From: Parachlorella kessleri | Taxonomy: Eukaryota > Chlorophyta > Trebouxiophyceae > Chlorellales > Chlorellaceae | Assembly: GCA_001598975.1 (NCBI GenBank) | Contig: BBXU01000034.1 | Location: 37,341 to 101,340, forward strand | Length of the DNA: 64,000 bases | Direction: 5' to 3' | Shown: positions 22,153 through 33,900 of the stretch, piece by piece | Layout of the letters: every line of letters starts with the position of its first letter | Position numbering within the stretch: position 1 is the first letter of the stretch | Notes under the pieces: generated by a model | Databases searched by the model: none | Seen by the model: only the letters and a program-made list of their open reading frames with translations | What the model was told of the DNA's origin: nothing | Program-made: the position numbers and the translations under genes

Positions 22153-23029
22153 CCAAGCGCCCCTTCAAGTCTCCGCTGCCCATCATGCTCATGGGTATCT
22201 CCATGTTGCGTTGATTATATGTGGTCCTGCAGGGCATACCGTCTTGGTTGCCGTGGCAACCTTGTTGATCAGTAAGCTGACACAGCAAGTTGCAAGGGGG
22301 CTTGGAACCCCCAGCCCGACACCATTTTCGCTCCAAGGCCATCCTTCTGGTCACAAGAGGCTAAACCATCATTTTGGGGGGGCGTCAGAGCCTGCTCATG
22401 AGCTCATGAGCAATCTGCTTCCCTTGGCACCACCCCATGGATGACCCTTCACCTTGTCAGGGTTTTTCTACAGTCATCCAGCTGAGCGGTTAGGTTCACC
22501 TCTCGAGCGGTGGTTTGGGGAGCCTGAGTGCCAGTTAATGAGAGAACTCTCCTATTAAACCCTTGCAGGCTTGTTGGGGTTACTGACTGAGGGGGGCTAC
22601 AGAGCCAGCTGGCTCATCTGCAGAGCAGGCTTCCCGCCACTGGTATGGAGCCCAAATGCGGTTGGCATCGTACCATGCAAAGGAAAGGGCGGAGCGGCAC
22701 CTTTTGAAGACTTCAACGTAAATCACCTACTAAATTCATATTGCAAAGGATAAGTGAGTATATCAAGAGCAAGTTCTCACGGCTGTGGGCACGTTTTGAG
22801 TCGCTTCCCAGGCAGGTCCGGGCTTGAGGCAAAAAGCCGTGGAGGCGTTGCTCACATGCACCCCATGCATGGCCACCAACTGGCCAAAGCAAGGCGCTGG
22901 CTCAGTCCCAGCTCAAGTGCAAGGCTTGTCCCATCACTGCCTCTTCAGGTGCACCAAGTAGCTCAGGACATCCCTCAGCTGGAGACGCTGCAGCAGCTGC
23001 AAGGGACGCACCGCCCAACCCCTTGTAGC
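22153..23029. promoter_or_regulatory. Head-to-head intergenic region, copies 8 and 9
   Basis: This 877-bp divergent spacer holds both promoters. It contains a perfect 20-bp palindrome, TGCTCATGAGCTCATGAGCA, at 22,393-22,412. Nothing else is recognisable. Confidence 0.5.
22393..22412. repeat. Perfect 20-bp palindrome
   Basis: TGCTCATGAG is followed immediately by its reverse complement. It lies in the divergent spacer between copies 8 and 9, 241 bp from the copy 8 start and 618 bp from the copy 9 start. It could bind a dimeric regulator, but this is only inference. Confidence 0.8.
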
Positions 23030-24905
23030 ATGGAGGACACCTTCATAGACGAGCGCCTGGCAGTCGCCATGGAGCTGCCACCCAGCCAGCGCAGCCCTGA
23101 GGTTGCGGCCTTCATAGAGGCCTGCCAGCTGCAGCAGGAAGTAGCCATGGCCAGGAAAGGACGCGGCGGCCGCTCCAAACGCGAGCAGCAGGCCCTGAGT
23201 GACCTCAAGCTCGTCAAGTCGCAGTTCTTGAGCATCGCGCCCTTCTGCTACCGCCCTGGTGTCCAACTGGAGGCCTGGCACCGTCTGTGTTCAGCAGCAA
23301 AAATTACAGACTACAAAATCGTTGGCGTCACTGGCAGACGCGTCATGGAGCTACTTGACGCTGACTTCCGCACGGGGACCCTGCTCTCGGTGGCGGCGGG
23401 CGTGTCAGCACTCGGCCTGGGGTCGGCCGACATCACAAGGCTGCTGCCTGTGTACAACAGCGTGGTCGAGAAAATGCAGCGCCCAGCGGTGGCAGCGTGT
23501 CTGCGGCAGGAGTTGGAGCAGCTGCAGGCGGATCTTCCTTGCAGCTTGCTGAGCTATGAACAGCTGCTGGCAGTTTTTGTGATGTTGGGTATTCAAGACA
23601 CTGGGGACTTGGCAGCCAAGAGGAAGGACGACAGCATGGCTGAAGATGCTCACTCGGCCCTCAGGTGTGATTGCTGTGTCAGACTTATTCGTATACGCCT
23701 TGCTCCTGTGCGCGGTTGTAGCAATTGAAGAATGCTATGCTTTCTATGCCATGTCCAACTATGTAGGATCGCGCATACACTGTGTGCATAAATGAAGCGT
23801 CCTGATGACTGCCATTCGCAGAGCTGAACGTTGATAGTCAGTAGCGCTTTTCTGCTTGCAAGTATTAGCTGTGCAAAATAGTGTTTCCTCTGGCTAACAT
23901 CATCAAGTTGGAATGAGCTGGCCCCCTTGCTTCAGGGCTTCGGCAAGGTTGCTTCCCATGTTGGCTCCAGACCACCTTTGGTTGCAATTCTGCTCAACCA
24001 GAGTAGTAGGGCGCTACCGCGGCTGCACAGTTGGGACCATCGGTAAACTGAAGCAAGTCAGGGAGCTGTTTGAGCGGGCGCAGCAGCAAGGCAGTGACTT
24101 TGTGGTTGGGTACTGCGGCTATGACCTGGCGGCAATGTCGGCAGATTATGCATGGTATGCCTGGAGGGTGACGCCCGGGCAAGCTTGGGGAAGCTCGGCC
24201 GCATTTGAGGCCATGGAAGTGGTGGTCCCTCCCAGCGCCTTTCTGGCCTGGCTGAAGCAGGCCAGACAGGCACTCATGCGCTGCCAGGCAGTGCTGCCTG
24301 GCCAGTGGTTAGCTGGGCTGAAGGTTAGGCAACAGGCAGCGCTGGCCTGGAAGCCTTGGCTACAGCGGCAGCAGCAGCTGGGTGACCGTTGGCAGCTGCC
24401 AGATTCGGTAGAGATGAAGCTCATCCGAGCCGAGGAGGCCCGTCAGGACGCTGCTGCGATTGCTGATCGGAGCATGCGCGGCAGGTGCACTGGCTGTATG
24501 ACCCCAGCGGCCCACCTGCGACTGTGTGGTGGCTGCAAGCAAGTGCAGTACTGCAGGCAAGTTGACTGCGGTCGGCTGGTTATTGGGAGGTGCTTGCAAG
24601 GTGTATGATCGCAGCATGCAGACGCACACCCTGGCAGGACAGCATCCTTCTCTGATGGCATCCAGTAAATAGAGGTGACGGCTCAGGAGCTGACAGCCGA
24701 AATCTTCCAGCTGTGCATTGCAAGAACAGGGCCTCAGAGGGGGATATGCAGACTGGCTGGAGTTGGTGATGGCATAAAACCAACTGTAACGTTCCTCTTC
24801 CTGCCTTGCAGCCGCAAGTGCCAGAAGGCAGACTGGGCGCAGCACAAGAGTTCTTGCAAGGCAAGCCAGCAGCACCCCAAGGGGCAAAGTGTAGGATATG
24901 CATGA
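23030..24905 (+). CDS. MYND-finger family, copy 9 (only complete intact copy)
   Basis: Exon A (23030-23664), exon B (23936-24556) and exon C (24812-24905) total 1350 nt, giving a 449-residue protein with no frame break. Residues 1-211 are the novel N-terminal domain: MEDTFIDERLAVAMELPPSQ, RSPEVAAFIEACQLQ, DLKLVKSQ, RLLPVYNSVVEKMQRP, LLSYEQLLAVF. Residues 212 to about 390 are the second novel domain: LLPMLAPDHLWLQF, FERAQQQGSDFVVGYCGYDLA, PPSAFLAWLKQA, WKPWLQRQQQ. The MYND finger is CTGC...CGGCKQVQYCSRKCQKADWAQHKSSC. The exon B donor is GC (CAG|GCAAGT), while the exon A donor is CAG|GTGTGA. No signal peptide or membrane segment is seen. This is the best reference sequence for the family; its biochemical role is unknown. 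Confidence 0.88.
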
Positions 24906-26080
24906 ACAAGGCTAGGCAGGAGGTGGGTAGGCCGAGCCATGATTTGCTTCACAGGTCCGCCGCGATGTATATTAAAGCTTACTCTGCAGCAACTGGCGTT
25001 TGCTCAGTGGGAAAAGAATATGCCGGAGGGCGATTCAAATTGCCCAGCTGGCCCCCCTGTGGGTTTCGTGCTGGCGGCAAGTTTGCTGGTGATGCAGGCC
25101 AATGCTTTCCCACCATGCAACAACGATGCTGTCCTATGCTATGGCTGCCTTAGGCCTGCCTTCGTGGGTCATGTGAGGCCAGCTTCAATAGTTTGCAAGT
25201 TAAACGGCCCTGTCAGTAGGTTTTCAGTGCAAAGCTGAAGCGAGGACGGGATGCGGTGGGCTAGGCAACCAACAGGGTGACAGGTTACAAACCAAGCAGG
25301 TCACAAGGGCTATCCTCTGGCTCGCATAACTGCTGAGTTAATAGGTCCCTCCAAAGGTGAGCTGTGGTCGCTTACTATGCAGACAGTGGTGGGGAATGCT
25401 GGTACCTTGTGGTGATGCATAGGAAAAGGGTGCTGGTTTGTGTGGACGGGGCAAGCAATGCATGCAGAGGAGCGGGAGGGGGTTGTCCTGACAGGCTGGC
25501 TTAGTTTGGAGCCTCCATTACTCGATAGTTTAATAATTGCGACAAGATGTGTCAGGGTGATAGCTTGACCTGCCGTGAGAATGAGGATCCATTGGTACTA
25601 GCCTGTCAAGGTATGCTTTGAGACCCGGTTTTTGTTATGGGTGGCAGGTAGTGCGAACAGGGAGTGAGAGCTGGGCTGGACTGACTGACTGGATGCAGGG
25701 TGCGCCTGAGTCTTGCCTGAGTTGTGTTTGAACTGTGTAGCAGGTAGTGCGATATGTCCAGCAAAACTTGTAAGAATGGGCACAACATGTGTCCTGAGGG
25801 CTTGGCAGCGTTTACGAAGGTGACAAGTAGTAGATGACGGAACTGATGCCTGAAGCTGCAGTGCGCTGCCTCAAAACCGTCCACTCAAGTTGGTAGTGCA
25901 CCATGGTATTGTCCACTAGAAGTTGTTGTCCCAAGGTTACACCTTTCCATTAAAGGTGCTTGCTACAATCACACCGCATATCTTTGCCAAGCTGGCCTGG
26001 TGCTGACCTGTTTTGAATATGATGGCCACCTCCCAGTTACAGGATTAGCTGCTTATGGTTGCTGCTCTCTAATCACAGCG
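24906..26080. other. Spacer between the MYND array and XRCC3
   Basis: No gene was recognised. It contains one copy of a dispersed repeat (about 25,637-25,722), listed separately. It marks the right end of the array. Confidence 0.5.
25637..25722 (+). repeat. Dispersed repeat R1, copy a
   Basis: It begins GGTGGCAGGTAGTGCGAACA and continues through GGGAGTGAGAGCTGGGCTGG to GGATGCAG and CCTGAGTCTTGCCTGAG. Related copies occur at 57,776-57,872 (+), about 58,046-58,130 (-) and about 38,092-38,165 (-). It is non-coding and probably derived from a small mobile element. Confidence 0.65.
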
Positions 26081-28139
26081 CTAGCAGGCTCGATGCTGTC
26101 CCTGCAGAAGTTGATACCCGGACGCTCCAGCAACATGCTGTCCAACCACGTGGCTGGCCATACTGCTCACTACAGCTTGACAGCTGAGTTTTTCTCTGCT
26201 GCAATGCGCCGCATCATTCGCTTGGGAAGGCCACGATTGCTGCACTGTTTGCTGATGAGTTGCATGGCTACTTCTTACCGACCCTTGGTGCCCAGAGTGC
26301 TGAGCATCGCTGCTGCCTTGTGCGGCAGACTGCCCTTGGAACGTGCTGCTTGGCCCACCACTAGCATGCACCTGCAGCACAGGCTGCTGCTGCTGCTGCT
26401 GCTGGGGGTGCCAGTAAGGGTTCTGGTGGTCTGGCAAGTCGACAAAGTCCCTTGGCAGCAACCCCCTCAGCCCGGTTTGCTCCACGACATAGAGACACTC
26501 GCTCACAGCCAGGGAGGGGCTCCACACGACCTGCATTCGCCGCAGGGGTGGTGGGCCGTCCGCCTGCCCCCGCCCAGCGCCGGCTGCCGCTGCCAGCTGT
26601 GCTGCCTTGCTGGGCTCACCGCAGTACACTGCCGAACCTCCGCTCTCTGCTGAGCCATACCGCGCTAGCAGAACTCTGGTGTTGATGCAGTTAGCCCAGG
26701 CCAGGCCCAAGGCAGGGATGACTTCCCGCCCGCTGGACAGAAGCCGCATGCCGCCTGTGTGTCCCACATGCTTGGCTGCTGGTCCTGGAGCAGGCTGGGC
26801 AGGCCCACTTCCCACTGCGTCCATGACTTGGTTGGTCACCACAACTGCAAGCTCATGGTCATAGGCATAGCGCCTGCATTGGAAAACCAGTCAGTCGTGT
26901 GCGGGCGATTGTGAGCTGATAGGCTGCTCCAAGTGGTCAAGGTCTGACTGGGCTGGCAGCCACTGAGCACGTTGCTGTGAGACATAGTCCTTGCCAAGGG
27001 ACCCACCCCATGTTCACTCATGTGTTCAAAACCGGAGCCCAAGGGACAAGATTCCTCGCCAGGCAATTGCACCACTCACCGCAGCATGGCTGACAAGCGA
27101 AAGAGAATCTCTGTTCGCCCTGCCAGCTCGCTGACACCAGGCTTATCACCCACATCTCGAAACACATGGGCAATGGAGTCTATGACTATCAACCGCACTG
27201 GTCGTGGGCCAGGCCTCTGCAAGTCAGGAAATATAGTGTTAAAGCATGTCGGAACTATGCCGCCAGCAAAGCTTCCCAACTCGTGTATAGGCCAACTGAC
27301 GAGGCCCCGCATTGACACTGCGCTACAAACCCCACTTGAAGGCATGCCAACAGCAAACTCTGCATAAGGAGGATTGCAGCAGGCTGGCACGGGGCTGCTC
27401 ACCTGCAGAAGCTGTCTGATGCGGTGCAAGCAGGACAACACGTCCTGGCCTCTGTCAAACCCTTTCTCAATGTAGATGTTCGAGAGGGGGTCAGGCATAT
27501 CCGCCAGGGCCTCGGGGGGATGCCTGCAGGGGCCGAGGTGTAGATCGTAATGTTGGGAAAGCCTACCGAACCAACAAGTGGCACTGGTTTGAGCAAGGAC
27601 CCGGGAAAACATCCTCCTGTCGCAGAGTCCAAGGCTGCCTTACTTGAAAGGCAGGAGCGATACCAGCTCGCTTAGGCGCTTGTGAGCTGGCTCGCCCTCT
27701 GTGTAAACATACCTGCATCCAGCAAGATCTACCCACTGAAGCCAGCCTTGCTTTGTTCTGCAGCGCTTGCGGGTGGCTGGGTGGGGCATGGCATCCATAT
27801 AAGCACGAGGCACTCACACTGCGCTGCCTTCAAGGCCGCCATACTCAACTGGGAGCTGCACGTGCAGCAGCAACTGCATGCACAACTGGCTTTTTGCGGC
27901 TGTGGATTCGCCTGCACAAACAAGGAAGTCAACACTGCGTCCATACTGCCAGTGAAGCCTGTGGCCGACGTTGCACGTGTAGGGACCTTCTGAGCTTACA
28001 CCGGCTTACCCACAAACTCTGTAATGCTGCCGGTAGGGATGCCGCCAGAGAAGAAGTGATCGAGTACATCACAGCCAAGGCTGCACTTGGCTGTGGGCAT
28101 GGACGCCAGGTTCACTGGACGGAGCTGGGGGCTGACCAT
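26081..28139 (-). CDS. XRCC3: XRCC3, RAD51 paralogue (homologous recombination)
   Basis: Six exons (28139-28010, 27911-27818, 27712-27644, 27523-27403, 27216-27080, 26873-26081) sum to 1344 nt, 447 residues. Family landmarks are CSLGCDVLDHFFSGGIPTG, VQLPVEYGGLEGSAVYVYTE, PAHKRLSELV, the Walker B segment LIVIDSIA (about residue 147) and VVVTNQV, then PALGLAWANCINTRVLLARY as in plant XRCC3. XRCC3 works with RAD51C in Holliday-junction processing and double-strand break repair. The Walker A is GESTAAKS (residues 44-51), with alanine where GxxxxGK[ST] has its last glycine. The usual N-terminal segment of about 75 residues is not encoded downstream of this ATG, and I could not place an upstream exon. 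The C-terminus has an extra Q-rich, low-complexity tail of roughly 90-100 residues. Confidence 0.88.
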
Positions 28140-28464
28140 TAACTTATTTTCAAGGTAAGGCAAGATACTAAGTGCTTAGGGCTTGAGCTGCCTTGCTCCC
28201 AAGTGCTCTGGCGACCGGATCAGACCATGCGTGGTTGAGCGTATTCATACTGGGCACGTCAGAAGACGAAACCACACAATGACAAGATAAGAGAACGAGC
28301 ATTTTGGCTGAGGCTGCCTCTTGGACTGCCTGTTTGGATTGCTAGCATCAGATGCTTTGCTTACTGTAGAAGATTCTCTGGAGGAGTGCACCATTCTCTC
28401 CATGGTCTCCTCTGCTGCCTCTGTTTGTTCTGCAGGTCCAAATTTCCACACTAAGATATTCGTC
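28140..28464. promoter_or_regulatory. Shared XRCC3/ARD divergent promoter region
   Basis: Only 325 bp separate the first ATGs of XRCC3 (-) and ARD (+). Both promoters and 5' UTRs must lie here, unless XRCC3 has an unplaced upstream exon. No TATA element or other clear site was identified. Confidence 0.5.
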
Positions 28465-30074
28465 ATGGCCTTCACTGAGGAAGAGCTAAGACTTGCAGAG
28501 GTAAAGCATGTATGCGGGACTATTCTAGGAATGCCGTGCTTGTAACTCTCCTGCTTGCTGTATTCTGCCAGAAAAGATGCCACCTCAGTCCGTGCTGAAG
28601 TGAAGACTCAGCTTGCTCAACACGCGCATGACTGTAGTACCACTGTATGGTTTTGGCCTGCTGAACCTCTCTCCCTTGCCTTTCTGCAGCCTGACCGGCC
28701 TGAGGATGTGAAAGTCGAGGTAAGCTGCTGGGGCGTTCGTACCAGCAAACGGGTTTACTAGCGTCCCACCGAACCCAAAGACCTGCTCTTGCTTACCTGG
28801 TGGTCTCTGATGGTGTGCAGGCTTGGTACATGGACGACACTGACGCAGACCAAAGGCTGCCGCACAGGTGAGCCTCTGCTAGCCTCAGGTCAGCAGTTGG
28901 TGTCCTGCCGGCCGCATGGAACTTGCATGTACACCTTGATGCTTGTGTTCTGCAGGCAGACTCCCAACAAGCCCTGCTCCCTGGACGCGCTGGGAGCGCT
29001 GGGGGTCCTGGCGTACCGGTTAACGCAGCCAGACAGCCCTGAGTCGGACCCTCGGCTGGCGGCCATCAAGAAAGTCAGGGGATATACATATGAGGTGAGC
29101 CCTCAATAGGATGCACATGCTGGCAGTTCTCGGTGCACTGACGTTGGCAAGGCATGTGGCTGACCACCCCAACACTTCATCTGCAGGACCTGATCTCCAT
29201 CCATCCTGACACACTGCCGAACTATGAGGAGAAGATCAAGTCATTCTACCAGGAGCACTTGCACACGGACGAGGAGATCCGGTATATCGTCGATGGCAGC
29301 GGTAAGTATGCCACAGGCACCGGCTTACTGGAGGCAAGCAGGCCAGCGTGCGTCAGGGATCTAGCACTTTTAAGCCAGCTCTTTCGCTCACTAGTCGTGT
29401 GCGCCCACATTGGCCGTAGAGCACTCTAGACTTGCTGTTATGAAAGGAGCCTGGGCATGGCACTTTCAAGTTCCAGCCCACTGGCGAACACTTTGCCTCA
29501 TCTCTTAGGAGCAGGGGTATCGGCAGTATTTTTATCACCCCACCTGGGCGTCAAGGTCTGCTCGCAGGCTACTTTGACGTGCGCGACAACGAGGATCGCT
29601 GGATCCGCATCTGGACACGGAAGGGTGACCTCATCATTGTCCCTGCCGGCATCTACCACCGCTTCACACTTGACACCAGCAACTACATTAAGGTGGTGAA
29701 CTGCATGTGGCGGCAGCTGGGGGCTGACTCTGGTCTAGAGGCGGCGCGACTTGTGCGGCGGGTGGTTTGGTACCCCGACTGGGATCCATTGCTCTGACCA
29801 CTGCTGTGGCCCTGGGTCCAGGGGTGCTATGTTGGGTTCAGCGATGTGGTGTGTAGCTAGGCTGTAGCGTTCGTCCGGTCGCAGAGGATACGTGACCTGC
29901 TTCACAAGGAGGAAGTGCTGCAGGTTATGCGCATTGCCTTGGTAGTTGCAGGCAATGCGGCTGTTTGTTGGGGAGCCTGTGTGGACGCCACACAACCGTG
30001 ATGCGGCCGCAGAGAGCATCCCTGCCAGGAAGCAATATGTGGAGACACTTGGAACTGCCATCAAGGCACATTGA
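28465..30074 (+). CDS. ARD: Acireductone dioxygenase (methionine salvage)
   Basis: Seven exons (28465-28500, 28690-28719, 28821-28867, 28956-29094, 29187-29301, 29568-29692, 29952-30074) give 615 nt, 204 residues, the normal ARD size. The enzyme oxidises acireductone in the methionine salvage cycle and is a cytosolic cupin. Landmarks are [16 protein letters not shown], then [20 protein letters not shown] with metal ligands H108, H110 and E114, then PAGIYHRF with H153, and the C-terminal [20 protein letters not shown]. The short first exon ([12 protein letters not shown]) joins [10 protein letters not shown] in phase. Exon 6 ends at ATTAAG|GTGGTG. Reading through it gives a spurious shorter C-terminus ending at 29797. 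Confidence 0.92.
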
Positions 30075-30937
30075 TGGCCATTTCTTTAGTCAGGGTGGCT
30101 GGTCGTGCGAGCAGAGTGAAAGCGGAACTGTAGTGACAGGGGCGTTGCACTTATGCTCTGGGGCTTGCCTGAGTTCTGATCCAGTAGTTCTCTCCCCGAG
30201 ACAAGCTACAGCCACAGAGAAGAGCACTTCTTTTATTTGGGTGCTGGGCAGCTCGCAGCAGGTCTTTGCATGCTTGTGAGATATGCGGAACTGCACCGTC
30301 GATTGAAGCTTGTTTAACATGCGGACTACATGAGGTTGTTTTCACCTGGCAGCTCACAATGCAGTCGATAAGCATGTCCTGAAGGTGCCTTAATCAAATA
30401 GTATGTACTTCATGTGAACCATGCCTTTTGTTAGTTGCTGGTACAGTGATTTTGGCATCGTTGCTGTTGATCCTACTCATCCTGCAGCGAAGCATTACTG
30501 TCAGCTGGCTGTCCCCCTGGCCTTGTGGCTCGAGCAACACAGCGCTGCAAAGCGAGTCATGAAAACTTACAGAATCGACCAGCCGCAAAGCAAAAGGTAT
30601 ACAGAGCTAGCAAACCGTCAATGCAACGGCAGTGTAGAGAGAGCACCTCAGAACCCTGCTGAGCCTCTGCCAATTAGAGTAATCATAGATAGTAAGTAAA
30701 TTCGAGCTCACGGTGACCCTCCCGCTGACCGCCATCAAACCCCAGAGACTCTTGGCTGGGAGTACCCAGTACGCGAGTAATAGTGACAGACATCTGCCGC
30801 CCCGTCACAAAACTTGGATGCCTCTGCTGTGGAGAAAAAGAAGGGTTGAGAAGCAAGCAAGAGCAAAGATACAACCAAAGTATCAAGTCCAGTTGCCAGT
30901 CCCACGTGCCGGGTTGTGTCCTGAGCTGGATCCGACG
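30075..30937. other. Convergent spacer between ARD and KEA
   Basis: 3' flanks of both genes. No exon, RNA or repeat was recognised. Confidence 0.45.
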
Positions 30938-33900
30938 CTAGACGTCCACCCTGGCATTGCTGCTTGCCGGCGGCGGCCCCTGCCCTTGCTGCTGCTCCTG
31001 ATGCAGCAGCAGCGGCGGTGGCGGCAGCTGCACCACTGGCGCTGCTGCTCGGCCGTCCTCATCACCTGTTCTCATGGCATCCCAGTCCAGAGGGCAGGCT
31101 GTCGAACCATCGGAATTATCCGGTGCGGCGCTTGCTCTGGCTGGCCCACCCTCACCATTGCTGCTGCTGCTGCCGGCACTACTGCTGTTGTTGTTGAGAC
31201 TGCTGCTGCTGCTGCCATTGAAGCGGGATACGCCCACAGGCCCAGTATCGTCGTCCATTGTTGCGCTTAGATCGATGGTCTGCAAGAAGTTGGCAAGGGC
31301 AAGGCCGCCCCCTGCAGCCGCCGCCCCCACCTGCAACATCAATGACAACCAGGGTAACCAGCTGGAGATTGACTGACATTTTCCGCGACCAACCAAGACT
31401 AGGGAGACTACCTCACCCAAGATCAACACACTGCCAACTGGCTGCTGTTAAGTACCCACCCTGCCAGTCATGCCTGAGCACATCAGTCACCTTTAGGCAA
31501 CAGCCCAAGCAGCGACCCGTGGCAGCCAACAAACTTAGCCAGGGCCGCTCACCTGTGCAAACTTGATATTACAGCTCTACTAAATAGTATGTGCACGGTC
31601 AACTCTAACAACCCCCCCCCCCCCCCCCAACCACACACACAAAAAGCCCGGCAGTACGGCACCCCATAGAACCCAAACCCTCACCACGACCCACACTCAT
31701 ATCTAACATAAGGCAGGGCACCAGCGGCTGGCCGCACCTTGCCTAGCAGCCCCTTGCCGTCCCCTCCCCCTGCCTTGGCCGCCACTACCGCCGCCACGGC
31801 CCTCTTCGTCGGCTCCTGCTGGGCAGCCCCAGCGCCGGCGCCTGCGCCCTCCTTGCCATCCCTAGGGCTGGTCAGTAGTTCAGGGTTCAGCTCAAAGCGG
31901 CTGTGGTCTGTCTTGTAGACGCCTTGGAGTTGCAGCTGCATGCGGGTTGTGTCATCGGCCATGCCCTCCACGGTTCGCTCCAGCGCCATCGCCATCTGGG
32001 CAGTCCTGCAGGGTGGCCACACACCATGGAAAGGGTGGCATTGGAAGGCGGCCTGCAGCAAGCGCCCCTGCCGGGCTTCACCGCATCCTCGACTAAAGAC
32101 CGCTGGCAGGCTGCTCTGTGTCACATAGGGGCAAAGGATGGCACAATCCCAAAGCAGGTCAAGTTAGCCGACTCAGATCCTTCAGGGAATTTCCCTGGCC
32201 AGGCACAGCAGCCCCGCCGTGATGCGGCGGGCAAGGGTGTCCTACCTGTCATGGATGTCCTGGCGCATGAACTCCTTAACTAGGAAGGAGGTTGTCAGGG
32301 GTACCCCCAGCAGCTGCTGTGCCATGCGTGCACCCATGGCCAGCCCAGCCTCTGCCTCCGCTATGACCACCGTCGTCGCGCCTGCACACGCGCCAACGCA
32401 GGAGCAGGCTTGCGCTTGCACGGCAGCAGAGGCTACAACCTCCACCTTCGCTGCGGCTGCCGTTCACAAATGTCTTGCTAGCAAGTGAGGCAAGTCTCCT
32501 GGTGCAGGTTTCCTGACAGGGAGCCCGACCCGGCAGCTTCCACGGTGCAGGATGCATTGACATGCACTCCCACCGTCCCCAAACGGCATGGCTGGGACGC
32601 ACCTGCTGCTTCTAACTCTGCTGCATGCTTGATGTCTACTGCTCGCACAAAGATGGGCACGTCTGGGTAGTGCTCACGGATGGCTTCCACTGCGGCCATG
32701 GCTCTCTGCCTGGCGGTGTAACCAACAGCCACCGCGCGGGGCCGGCTGATACCCGCAGCCTGGAGGACCTGCAATCAGCAATGGTAATGGCAGCAGCACG
32801 ACTGGCTTCTTGCGCAATGACAGCCAGTTTTCGTCACGGAGCAGGTGCAGAGGACGCTGAGGCTGCCCACAGGAGCAGAGGGTCGTGGCTTCCAGCAAGT
32901 GACAGCACGATGCTTCTCATACAACCTCCTGCAACACACCCACCTTCTTGCGGGAGCCTTCGCCGTAGAGCACATTGAACCCCGCATCCTGCGCCGCCTG
33001 CACCCTGCCGGGCGTGAGGTCAAACACGACGTAGGGCACCGGCTTGCCGCCCATGAGAGGGGAGTCCAGCATGTTGGCCACCGACTGGCCCACGTCCCCA
33101 AAGCCGATAATGACGATGGGGTCGGGCACCCGGTCCTCTGCCCAGTACACATCGTTAGGCAGGTCTGCATGACCCAGGAGGTGCTTGTGAGGGGGTGCGT
33201 GCGGTGGAGGCAATGACGGCTGGCAATGGACGAGAAAGTGATAGCAACCCAGTGGACTCCTTGACAGGCTCAACTCCATGCATCACAGGACAGCGACCGA
33301 ACCGACAGTCGCAGACATGGGCTGCCAGCACACATGCAACAAGTCGGTGCCCCATATCACGCTCTCAGTAGCTGTCCAAAGCTGCAACTCCTGTCAGTAG
33401 GTTGCTGCGGCCAAGGTGGGCACACCCCAGGCCAGGCGACTCACCCTCGCCCTCCTTGGCTGCCACCAGCTTGCCCATCTGCTTGCCAACCTCCGTCAGC
33501 ACGGGGGTGAGCGCCATCGACAGCACCACCACGATGATGAGCAGCTTGTTGAGCTCCTCTGGCAGCGTCCCCAGCCGGTTGGCCAGCGCCAGAAGCACAA
33601 ACGCAAACTCCCCACCCTGCAGTCGGCCAAAGCACGCGCTGTGGTTTGAGAAGCCGCCAAAGGAGGGTGGGCAGGGTAGCTAGCTACGCATACAGTTCGC
33701 CCAGGTGATGAGCGAACAATGGGCAAGTGGATGACTATCCTGCCTTCAAGACGAGCAGACCAAGCCCGGGAAGGCAGGTAGCCAGGCAGAGGGACATGTG
33801 CATGCCTGATCGTCCATGCCCCAGCACCCATCTCAGGCCGCGCAGCGCGCACCTGTGCCAGCACAAACCCTGTGCGGATGCTGTCGGCTTTGCTCAGGCC

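Noticed and set aside
22470..22530. A-box-like GAGCGGTTAGG suggesting a tRNA or SINE head
   Set aside because: No B box or T-arm follows at the right distance.
1..24905. CRISPR array or prokaryotic operon reading of the repeated region
   Set aside because: The repeats are gene-sized, intron-containing and on both strands; there are no short regularly spaced repeats.
28555..28761. Open frame [16 protein letters not shown] as an ARD exon
   Set aside because: It cannot be joined in phase to the ATG exon at 28,465, whereas skipping it gives a perfect join to [10 protein letters not shown].
29568..29797. ARD reading frame ending [14 protein letters not shown]
   Set aside because: It runs through a donor at ATTAAG|GTGGTG. 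Splicing to 29,952 gives the conserved [15 protein letters not shown] end in phase, so the shorter end is read-through.
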